Origin: an uncultured Neisseriaceae bacterium | GTDB lineage: Bacteria > Pseudomonadota > Gammaproteobacteria > Burkholderiales > UBA11063 | Direction of reading: 5' to 3' | Length of the DNA stretch: 7,055 nt | Assembly (NCBI GenBank): GCA_903891375.1 | Contig: CAITEL010000367.1 | Span: forward strand, 1-7,055 | Shown: in pieces, positions 1-5,648 of the stretch | Layout: each line of letters begins with the position of its first letter | Numbering within the stretch: position 1 is the first letter of the stretch | Translations under genes and position numbers: made by a program | Notes under the pieces: model-generated | Told to the model about the DNA's origin: nothing | The model's database searches: none | What the model saw: only the letters and a program-made list of their open reading frames with translations

Positions 1-535
1 AATCGCTGTGGGCTTGTGATTTTGCTTTGCCTATTCTATCATACATCCATGAATCAGCAGAATTACCTAATGCCATACCTAACTGACAGGAGTTATTAAA
101 CATATTTAACATTTTCTGAGCAGCATCAAACATAGATTGTAGTGTACCAGCTATATTTGGCGTTACTGCTTTTAGTGCAGTCATCACCGCAGTTATACCA
201 GCAGTCATTAATGTATTTTGCATAAACTGAACTAGTTGATCGGTATTGGTCATAAAGGCTAGTGAACCAGAGTAGAAATTCATATTACCACAAGACGCAT
301 CAAAACTTGGCGGAGTAAATTGCATTACATCTAAATTTACTACCTTTGACCGTGTTGCAACCCCACCCAATGATAAAACTCCCGCAGATTGATTTTGAAC
401 CATTGTAGGAGGCTGTATATCTGATGTTGAGGCTATTGAACCAAAGAAATTATCTACAGCATCGTCTACAGGAGAAGCGTCAGCTAACTTCAATATCACC
501 ATTAAAAATATCACAAGAATTACAAATCGTTTCAT
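1..535 (-). CDS. traH: TraH, F-type conjugative pilus assembly protein (N-terminal part, cut by window edge)
   Basis: TraH is a periplasmic or outer-membrane-associated protein of the F-type secretion system, needed for pilus extension and retraction together with TraF, TraU, TraW and TrbC. Only the first 178 codons are visible; the gene runs off the left edge (F TraH is about 450 aa). The reading frame starts at ATG 533-535, preceded by an AAAGAAAG-like ribosome site about 9 nt upstream. Residues 1-20 form a signal peptide (MKR, hydrophobic 4-16, cleavage near LADA/SP). The family pattern is recognisable from memory of F TraH: an early DNFFGS-like segment, a Q-S/A-A-G-x-x-S-x-G stretch at 49-58, a CG-x(4)-Y-x-GS-x-x-F block at 82-94, and an SCQ motif at 149-151. 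The two cysteines (82 and 150) match cysteines in F TraH. Its start is 15 nt after the hydrolase stop, so it is probably co-transcribed. Confidence 0.88.
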   Translation of the reverse strand, partial: MKRFVILVIFLMVILKLADASPVDDAVDNFFGSIASTSDIQPPTMVQNQSAGVLSLGGVATRSKVVNLDVMQFTPPSFDASCGNMNFYSGSLAFMTNTDQLVQFMQNTLMTAGITAVMTALKAVTPNIAGTLQSMFDAAQKMLNMFNNSCQLGMALGNSADSWMYDRIGKAKSQAHSD

Positions 536-550
536 TGACTGACTTTCTTT

Positions 551-2248
551 CTAAAAAGTATAACGATATATCCGACCATATTTAGTAAAGATTAAATACT
601 GCTCATCACCCATTACTTCTTCACACCAATTATCTAATGTATTCCAAGTCGTATTATTATATGTTGGTTGAATATAATAAGTTTTGTTGTTGCCACATAC
701 AAAAATCATATTATTTATAATCCTAATATCATACACATCTCTATCATTAATAATATTTCCAAATGGTGTAATTGGAGCATCACTCTCAATTTGTGTATAA
801 ATTATTTGATGATTAAAAGCACTTGATGTATACATGTAAAGGTTATTATCATATATTACGCTGGGACTATTATCAAACAACTGAATATTGTTAAACATAT
901 GGAATTTTTGTTTTAAATTATTTCCAATACTATAAAAATAATTATTGCTACTTACACTAAACCAATTTCCATTATTATACTTGTTATAACCATTGGATGA
1001 ATACGACGGATCATTATTATTAATTGAAAATGATTCAATTTGTATCAATCCTATATTATGTACATATTTAAGAGTATAATATGTATCAGAACCGGAAGCA
1101 TACCATGTTGGATTATAACCAAGTAGGTATATAACACCATTTTCAGCAACCGATAATGAATCAGACGTTATATATTTAATGCTAGTTGGTAAAGAATAAG
1201 TCTTACATTGCCATTCGTTATAATTGTCTATTTTTAATTCACAAATTTGATCATTTATAATTTGAACGATACTTTTAGATACACTATCATAAACCATCCT
1301 ACCACTTGCTTTTTGTTCTCCAATTTGTTCCAAGTTATGTAGATCTTTAAAACATCCATTTGATGTATTGTTTATAAAATTGTTAAGCATGGCAACTGAA
1401 TTTACATCGGATAAATAATTTTCAGACAATCCATGTCCTGTTGTATCAGATTCTATTTTAGGGATTGTGATATTTGAAGACAATGTATTACTACCACCAA
1501 CGAATAGTCTTGACATAGCAATAACTCCATCATTGGTCGAAGTAGCATAATTAGGTGTAGATGCATTACACATCATTTGCCCTAATTCTAATTTATCAGG
1601 ACTTGCGTAACCAAATATAGATATTCTAGTGCTATCAAAATGCTCTGTTTGTGTTAGGTAACTATATAACCTATTCGCATATATGTTACCTTGACTATGT
1701 GGCAACAATATAACATAATCTCTAGTATTTGAATAGTCAGCAGATTCCACATTAGTTAATAAACTGACTACACTCGCATATTGTGGAGGCACTTTACCAT
1801 GAAAATTATTAATAATCGTACCTAGATTTTTCCCACCATCATCTAATAATAATTTCTGATAATCCGCAACAAAAACATTCTGAAATCTTTTATAATCATC
1901 ACTACCCACAGGATAATCTACACCTTGTGCTTTCATTTTTTGTTGAGTTATTTCATCTAGAGTGGGTAAATCACCATGCCCAAACCACTCTTGCCATACT
2001 AAATCAAAAAACCCTTTAACACTAGCAACCCAATCCCATTCTCTATCTAATTGTGTTGGATTATATACGACATCCCATAATACACTTGGACTAACTTTTG
2101 CAACAGAAATATATTTATCTTTATGAATAATGGCAATTTGATTTGTAGTATTTAACCCATTTATGTGCAATAAGTGTAATTTTGCACTGTTTGTGGCACA
2201 GGAAATCTTGAATATAAAGATTAGAAATACTATTATAAATTTACGCAT
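551..2248 (-). CDS. Exported alpha/beta-hydrolase (lipase/esterase-like) with beta-rich C-terminal half
   Basis: This is not a standard tra gene. The 565-aa protein begins with a signal peptide (residues 1 to about 18, hydrophobic core IIVFLIFIF), so it should act in the envelope or outside the cell. Seen in the sequence: a LLHINGLNTT segment at 26-35 resembling the HxNG strand/oxyanion region of alpha/beta-hydrolases; a nucleophile elbow LLPHSQGN at 181-188 with Ser185 (Pro replaces the first Gly of GxSxG); a TNDGVI segment with Asp240; and a TTGHGLSENYL segment with His272. Ser185-Asp240-His272 is inferred to be the catalytic triad. Residues about 305-565 are rich in Asn, Tyr and short beta-like strands and could be a small propeller or a substrate-binding domain. 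Six cysteines (227, 299, 336, 348, 518, 542) would remain after export. The start ATG overlaps the upstream stop by 1 nt and follows a very strong AAGGAGG site. The substrate is unknown. Confidence 0.72.
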   Translation of the reverse strand: MRKFIIVFLIFIFKISCATNSAKLHLLHINGLNTTNQIAIIHKDKYISVAKVSPSVLWDVVYNPTQLDREWDWVASVKGFFDLVWQEWFGHGDLPTLDEITQQKMKAQGVDYPVGSDDYKRFQNVFVADYQKLLLDDGGKNLGTIINNFHGKVPPQYASVVSLLTNVESADYSNTRDYVILLPHSQGNIYANRLYSYLTQTEHFDSTRISIFGYASPDKLELGQMMCNASTPNYATSTNDGVIAMSRLFVGGSNTLSSNITIPKIESDTTGHGLSENYLSDVNSVAMLNNFINNTSNGCFKDLHNLEQIGEQKASGRMVYDSVSKSIVQIINDQICELKIDNYNEWQCKTYSLPTSIKYITSDSLSVAENGVIYLLGYNPTWYASGSDTYYTLKYVHNIGLIQIESFSINNNDPSYSSNGYNKYNNGNWFSVSSNNYFYSIGNNLKQKFHMFNNIQLFDNSPSVIYDNNLYMYTSSAFNHQIIYTQIESDAPITPFGNIINDRDVYDIRIINNMIFVCGNNKTYYIQPTYNNTTWNTLDNWCEEVMGDEQYLIFTKYGRIYRYTF

Positions 2249-2844
2249 TAATACCCTCCTTTTTCACAAATTGCGTCCATTTGCACCTTAGATAGGTGGT
2301 TTCCCAATATCTTCCAACCTAATTTTCTTCTAATTTCAGTATCTATGTTTTTACCTTCTACAGTATCTAAACTAGTTTTATCCTTGTTATTAATGTATTC
2401 TTCAGCCTTGCTAAACCCGACATTGTTAGCTAAACACCAAATTGCAATCTCTCCATTATTTGAAATTTGAACGGCTTCTTTATCAGTTTTAGCATAATAA
2501 ATCCTCACTTGGGTTTGCTCCATTCTAATTGCAGCATAAGTGGCAGATTCATTATTGGGAAAATAATTAATAATAAAGTCTAATACATCGTCTCTAATTC
2601 CAAATGGATTAGTAACTTTACCAATATATATCTGTGACTCATTAACAACATTTTTATTTACAACATCTGATTCAATTAATTTACTATATCCTGTATTGTC
2701 AAATAATTGTGGGGCTTGTTTTTTCCACTTAGTAACAGATTGTGTTGTGCTCTTTTCATTACTATTATTTGGAATAACTATAGTTGCACATGCAATGATT
2801 CCAATTGCTACCGCTCCAATTAACCCAATAACTGTTTTTCTCAC
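2248..2844 (-). CDS. Unknown membrane-anchored or lipoprotein-like protein between traF and the hydrolase
   Basis: I do not recognise this 198-aa protein. Residues 1-24 are Arg/Lys followed by a hydrophobic run. GIIAC at 15-19 is an acceptable lipobox with Cys19 as the lipid site, but the hydrophobic run continues to Pro25, so an uncleaved membrane anchor is equally possible. The remainder (about 26-198) is polar and would face the periplasm; it holds Cys137 and Cys193, which could pair. The start is GTG at 2842-2844, overlapping the traF stop in a GTGA arrangement; a GAGG site lies 7 nt upstream and no ATG is near, so the GTG is well supported. Its stop overlaps the hydrolase start by 1 nt, which implies coupled synthesis of the two. 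A foldase, inhibitor, immunity or anchoring partner for the hydrolase, or a transfer-system accessory, are possible roles, none shown by sequence. Confidence 0.75.
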   Translation of the reverse strand: MRKTVIGLIGAVAIGIIACATIVIPNNSNEKSTTQSVTKWKKQAPQLFDNTGYSKLIESDVVNKNVVNESQIYIGKVTNPFGIRDDVLDFIINYFPNNESATYAAIRMEQTQVRIYYAKTDKEAVQISNNGEIAIWCLANNVGFSKAEEYINNKDKTSLDTVEGKNIDTEIRRKLGWKILGNHLSKVQMDAICEKGGY

Positions 2845-3632
2845 TTCGTTGCCTCATTCCGATTTAATAAAACTGGTTGTGGTTGATTCATATATTGATT
2901 CCAATTAGCTGTACCAGTTATAAATAACGTTTGTATCCTTTGGACTAATTGGTCAAAATGAATATATCCATAACCAAGTACCGTTGTTTGATTATTACTA
3001 CTATCAAATACTAAAATTTCACCTGGTTCTTTAACCCCTAACTTTTGACTTATTCCTTTATCTGGAGTAGGGGATGGATATTGCTGTAAATTACTACCAT
3101 CCATTGAAATAACCCTCACTGAAATATTATACGTATATTCCATACGCTTTAATTCATTTGCTTCAACACTACAGTATTTACAATTTTTACTGATGAAATA
3201 AAATACAGCATACCTTTTAATTATTTCACCTATTTGTTTGCGTTCGTTATCTAAGTCATGTTGTAATCCAGCTCCATTTGGTGCTGATACACTAATACCT
3301 GCATTAGGATCTTGCCAATTTTGTGTTACTGATAATAAACCAAATTTTACAGCGTTATTTGATATCATACGTAATGCTACGTTATATGCCTTAATATTCT
3401 CAGGAGTAGGATTATAAATTGCCTTATCCTGAATCTCCTCGAACTGTTCTTTTAGTGCTTGATTAAATTCACGATAGCTCTTATATACAGGTGACTCATC
3501 AACTTTTTTAATTTCTTGTAGCTTTGGATCATCATAAAAATACCAGCCTTGGGCAACTGGTTGTTCAGCTACCACATAAGTTGACATTATTAGTCCTAAA
3601 CATAATGCTAAATATCGCAAACATAATTGCAT
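2841..3632 (-). CDS. traF: TraF, F-type pilus assembly thioredoxin-fold protein with intact CxxC
   Basis: TraF is a periplasmic protein of F-type transfer systems that works with TraH, TraU, TraW and TrbC in pilus assembly. Numbering from the ATG at 3630-3632 (263 aa), residues 1-22 form a signal peptide with cleavage near VVA/EQ. An N-terminal GW-x-(F/W)Y-x-(D/N) segment at 29-35, an ALYNP-like segment near 71-76, a GLLSVT segment at 98-103, and the C-terminal thioredoxin part are all aligned by eye with F TraF. C151-K-Y-C154 (3171-3182) sits after a YAVFYFIS strand, followed by VRVISMDG and an LGVKEPGEILVFD strand containing the Pro region. F-plasmid TraF has lost this cysteine pair; here it is retained, so thiol-disulfide activity is plausible. 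A TTG 9 nt upstream is in frame, but its ribosome site would abut it, so the ATG is preferred. The length is usual for the family. Confidence 0.9.
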   Translation of the reverse strand: MQLCLRYLALCLGLIMSTYVVAEQPVAQGWYFYDDPKLQEIKKVDESPVYKSYREFNQALKEQFEEIQDKAIYNPTPENIKAYNVALRMISNNAVKFGLLSVTQNWQDPNAGISVSAPNGAGLQHDLDNERKQIGEIIKRYAVFYFISKNCKYCSVEANELKRMEYTYNISVRVISMDGSNLQQYPSPTPDKGISQKLGVKEPGEILVFDSSNNQTTVLGYGYIHFDQLVQRIQTLFITGTANWNQYMNQPQPVLLNRNEATK

Positions 3633-3641
3633 GTGCAACAA

Positions 3642-3648
3642 CTTTCTT
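3642..3648 (-). promoter_or_regulatory. Ribosome binding site deciding the traF start
   Basis: The minus strand reads AAGAAAG here, ending directly next to the in-frame TTG at 3639-3641 but 9 nt before the ATG at 3630-3632. That spacing favours the ATG. The site overlaps the TAA stop of the signal peptidase gene (3647-3649), consistent with ribosomes passing from one gene to the next. Confidence 0.55.
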
Positions 3649-4189
3649 AAAAAAGTGGGTATGCTTTACCTAAAATTTGATTTTTATTAATTAATCCAAA
3701 TTCTTTGTATCTTGAATCAAATGACGGATGATGCTGTCCATGTAAAAAATAGTACCCCATCGGAATAATCATATTTTTAGTGGTTAGAGGAGTAAAGTGA
3801 TATCCTGACAACGTATCATATGTTGGGTATGCACCTTCTGGTAAAACATACATCCAAGTAGTTTTATTGGGTTTTTCTACACCTTCGGCATACCCTACCC
3901 AATCTCTCACTATAATATTATCACCACCAACTCCACCTATTTGCTTAACTACTAACTCATAATCGGTTGAATTTTTCATTCTATAATCATGAAATTTAAC
4001 TACCACAAAATCCCCACGTTTTACATCTGTATTTCCTACATGAGTAACCCAAATTTTTTTATACATTGAGTCACTAACATTAATCTGTATTTGGTAATGT
4101 TTTGAAGTAATATATACACCTAAAATAATACTCCACCCCAGAAAAATAACCAGCAGAAACTTTACAATATTTGTTTTATTTATATCCAT
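3647..4189 (-). CDS. S26 family signal peptidase of conjugative systems (TraF-RP4/TrhF type)
   Basis: This is an inner-membrane serine protease that probably matures an exported transfer protein such as a pilin. RP4 TraF trims and cyclises its pilin, and R27 and SXT carry relatives. Numbering from the ATG at 4187-4189 gives 180 aa: a cytoplasmic tail at 1-8, one membrane segment at about 9-29, then the catalytic domain. Seen motifs are NVSDSM at 37-42 (S-x-S-M box, Ser41 as nucleophile), VVKQIGGVGGD at 80-90 (Lys82 as general base), a GYYFLHG strand at 145-151, and SFDSRYKEFG at 156-165, the conserved S26 box that is usually S-x-D-S-R-x-x-G. The usual Pro after S-x-S-M is absent, as in some conjugative members. 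The frame extends upstream to a GTG at 4237, but the AAGAGGT site favours 4189. It sits 15 nt before the traF ATG. Confidence 0.85.
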   Translation of the reverse strand: MDINKTNIVKFLLVIFLGWSIILGVYITSKHYQIQINVSDSMYKKIWVTHVGNTDVKRGDFVVVKFHDYRMKNSTDYELVVKQIGGVGGDNIIVRDWVGYAEGVEKPNKTTWMYVLPEGAYPTYDTLSGYHFTPLTTKNMIIPMGYYFLHGQHHPSFDSRYKEFGLINKNQILGKAYPLF

Positions 4190-4193
4190 GTTG

Positions 4194-4200
4194 ACCTCTT
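4194..4200 (-). promoter_or_regulatory. Ribosome binding site deciding the peptidase start
   Basis: The minus strand reads AAGAGGT here, 4 nt before the ATG at 4187-4189. The upstream in-frame GTG (4235-4237) has no comparable site, and starting there would add 16 polar residues ahead of the membrane segment. Confidence 0.6.
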
Positions 4201-4263
4201 TATATGTATAATGCATATTACTATCTATGTTCACCACTCATTACGATTATAATATTTTTAACC

Positions 4264-4671
4264 TTACTTTATTCTATAGTGCTTTATTTGTGCTTTAATA
4301 TGTACTTCATCAATCAAATAATCACGCCAATAATATGTATGTTCAGCCAATTTTCTTAATAGCTTAAGTAATTTTTTAAATTCGTTACCGCTTTCTTTAA
4401 TTACCTCAGCAGATATATTAGGTGGTTCAAATTCTTTTCTAAATGTGACTAATGGAAGTTGACTATGAAAATAATCAATTCTACCCATCGAATATGAATT
4501 TCTATATATCTGATCCCTAATCCTTGGGTTTGCATTGCAGAACTCTAAAAATATTTTATTTTCTGGCTTAGTCAGACGTAAATCAAAATTATTTAATATC
4601 ATACTCTCACCTGCTGGTATATCAAGACATGTTCTAACAGCAAAAAACTTTATACCGCCATTTATATTCAT
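4264..4671 (-). CDS. Unknown protein translationally coupled to trbI
   Basis: I do not recognise this 135-aa protein. It has no signal peptide or membrane segment, so it is probably cytoplasmic or peripheral, and it is basic towards the C-terminus. Residues about 85-130 look strongly helical (KKLLKLLRKLAE, then YYWRDYLIDEVHIKAQIK). There are two cysteines, 15 and 45. Its ATG overlaps the trbI stop in an ATGA arrangement, which supports the start at 4671. However, the upstream ribosome site is weak, whereas an internal ATG at Met24 (4600-4602) follows a good AGGTGAGAG sequence, so a 112-aa form starting at 4602 is possible. It occupies the place where F carries traW, but shows none of the features expected of TraW: no signal peptide, and TraW is larger. 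It is followed by a 74-nt gap before the peptidase ATG. The reading frame is credible from coupling and spacing; the function is unknown. Confidence 0.6.
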   Translation of the reverse strand: MNINGGIKFFAVRTCLDIPAGESMILNNFDLRLTKPENKIFLEFCNANPRIRDQIYRNSYSMGRIDYFHSQLPLVTFRKEFEPPNISAEVIKESGNEFKKLLKLLRKLAEHTYYWRDYLIDEVHIKAQIKHYRIK

Positions 4672-5015
4672 CTTAATTTTTTATCTAATCGTTGTATAAC
4701 ATAGTCGGTGATATCAGGTGTTCGACTATCTATTAAAGCCTGAGCTTGAATAACCACTACATTATGGCTCTTCGCATAATCACTTATTACTGGCTCTAGG
4801 TTATTTTTTATTGTTTCTGAAATCTTTTTTGCTTCATCTGAATTAGAACCATTAATAGTATTTTTTGTCATTATTTCAGTATAATGTGTAGTTATTGCCA
4901 CTAAATCAATTTTAACTATTGATGGTGGCTGATTATGTCGCATTATAATCATACCAATTAAAACTATAATCACCGTTATTATTGCTTGAATGACATATTT
5001 ATATATTTCAGTCAT
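4668..5015 (-). CDS. trbI: TrbI, F-type conjugation inner-membrane protein
   Basis: F-type TrbI is a small inner-membrane protein encoded just downstream of traC; in F, its loss or overexpression affects pilus retraction or length. It should not be confused with the VirB10-like TrbI of RP4. The 115-aa product has a short N-terminus, one membrane segment at about 8-25, then a periplasmic domain. By-eye alignment with F TrbI covers the whole domain: an NQPPSIVKIDL segment (F has NAP at the same place), an acidic and Lys-rich helix at about 50-85, HNVVVIQAQALI at 85-96 (F: HHAVILVSPAVV), and TPDITDYVIQRLDKKL at 99-114 (F: an APDIS segment followed by a helix). Length also fits. The ATG at 5013-5015 follows a strong TAGGAG site with 5 nt spacing. 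The stop overlaps the next gene by 4 nt (ATGA). Confidence 0.85.
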   Translation of the reverse strand: MTEIYKYVIQAIITVIIVLIGMIIMRHNQPPSIVKIDLVAITTHYTEIMTKNTINGSNSDEAKKISETIKNNLEPVISDYAKSHNVVVIQAQALIDSRTPDITDYVIQRLDKKLR

Positions 5016-5029
5016 GATTACTCCTATAT

Positions 5030-5545
5030 TTATTTAAATTTTGTATCATCAAGGGGAAACCTATCTTGTCCTAACTCTCCATTTTGTGTTGCTATAATAA
5101 AACCATGCACAGGTAGATCTATGTTTAATTTAATGTTTAACGTATTCTCATTATGGGACAACGTGGTAACTTGCTCAGTAAAATACATATTTACATTTAA
5201 TGCTCTGTACTGACACATCATTTTAATTGGATACCAAAACTTATCACCATAAACACCACCTGCAACAAAAGTACAATTCTTTAAATTATGCTTATAATCG
5301 CCACTAAATTGATTACTATTAATACTTCCAATTGTCATCAGACTCTCTTTACCAGACTTGAGTTTTATAGTTCTTAAATTGTCAACTGTAAAAACTGAAC
5401 CTTTTGAAATTATATATGGTTTAACTTCATTTAGCGTTGATTCTTGACTATTTGTCAAATTTTGTTCTTTTGATATATCAATCACACCCGCAAACAAATA
5501 ACTTGAAACCAGTAATAAACAAGCTCCACTGATTATTTTTTTCAT
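5030..5545 (-). CDS. Secreted protein of unknown function between traC and trbI
   Basis: The 171-aa product has a clear signal peptide (MKK, hydrophobic 9-18, cleavage near LFA/GV), giving a periplasmic protein of about 152 aa. The mature part looks beta-rich and has two cysteines, Cys91 and Cys111, in a stretch NLKNC-TFVAG-GVYGD then IKMMC. This faintly resembles the (K/R)xC...YGD...C block in the C-terminal domain of F-type TraB/VirB10-like proteins, but the protein is far shorter than TraB, and the similarity was judged by eye only. No lipobox cysteine is seen, which argues against TraV. The ATG at 5543-5545 follows AAAAGG with 8 nt spacing. The stop is 14 nt before trbI, so the two are probably co-translated. 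In F nothing separates traC from trbI, so this is an extra gene. Confidence 0.68.
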   Translation of the reverse strand: MKKIISGACLLLVSSYLFAGVIDISKEQNLTNSQESTLNEVKPYIISKGSVFTVDNLRTIKLKSGKESLMTIGSINSNQFSGDYKHNLKNCTFVAGGVYGDKFWYPIKMMCQYRALNVNMYFTEQVTTLSHNENTLNIKLNIDLPVHGFIIATQNGELGQDRFPLDDTKFK

Positions 5546-5598
5546 ACTTAATACCTTTTCTTAAAATTATTATTACCTGAATTATTAATTCATTTTTT

Positions 5599-5616
5599 AT
5601 AGGCTACATAGCCTAT
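5599..5616. repeat. Perfect 8-bp-arm palindrome ATAGGCTA-CA-TAGCCTAT
   Basis: The arms at 5599-5606 and 5609-5616 are exact reverse complements separated by 2 nt. This is more like a dimeric-protein operator than a terminator; as RNA it could form a 7-bp stem with a 4-nt loop. On the coding (minus) strand it is followed by an A-run, not a T-run, so it does not look like an intrinsic terminator for traC. Confidence 0.6.
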
Positions 5617-5636
5617 GTTCCACATTAAGGCTATGT
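5606..5636. repeat. Hairpin ACATAGCC / GGCTATGT overlapping the palindrome
   Basis: The arms 5606-5613 and 5629-5636 pair over 8 bp. The 15-nt loop contains a further ATGT-TCC-ACAT stem (5615-5625), so an interrupted stem of about 12 bp can form. CT at 5604-5605 can pair with AG at 5639-5640 across a 2-nt bulge. Because it uses the right arm of the 5599-5616 palindrome, the two structures exclude each other. It lies just after the traC stop. A short TATTTTAATT follows only on the plus strand. Confidence 0.55.
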
Positions 5637-5648
5637 GTAGTATTTTAA

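Larger units (their letters stand above)
5546..5648. other. 103-bp intergenic region after traC with overlapping inverted repeats
   Basis: This is the longest gap in the window. It holds three copies of an AGGCTA core (two facing each other at 5601-5614, a third at 5628-5633), a separate GAATT-ATT-AATTC inverted repeat (5579-5591), and the ribosome site of the next gene (minus-strand AAAAGG, 5554-5559). The minus strand also has A/T-rich blocks such as TAATAAT that could be a -10 element, but no matching -35 is evident. No small gene is seen. Confidence 0.5.

Noticed and set aside
2696..2908. Plus-strand open frame of 70 codons
   Set aside because: It is antisense to the well-supported 198-aa gene and the traF end, has no homologue that I recognise, and no transcription context on the plus strand.
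4235..4237. GTG as the start of the signal peptidase gene
   Set aside because: It has no clear ribosome site and adds a polar extension, while the ATG at 4187-4189 has a strong AAGAGGT site.
4246..4251. Minus-strand TATAAT as a promoter -10 element ahead of the peptidase gene
   Set aside because: No acceptable -35 sequence lies 16-19 bp upstream, and such hexamers are expected by chance in sequence this AT-rich.
4986..5213. Plus-strand open frame of 75 codons
   Set aside because: It lies antisense across the trbI start and the 171-aa gene, both of which have good ribosome sites and signal or membrane features.
5606..5648. Intrinsic terminator after traC
   Set aside because: On the coding strand the hairpin is followed by CCTATAAAAAATG-type sequence with no T-run; the weak T-rich stretch lies on the plus strand, where no gene needs it.
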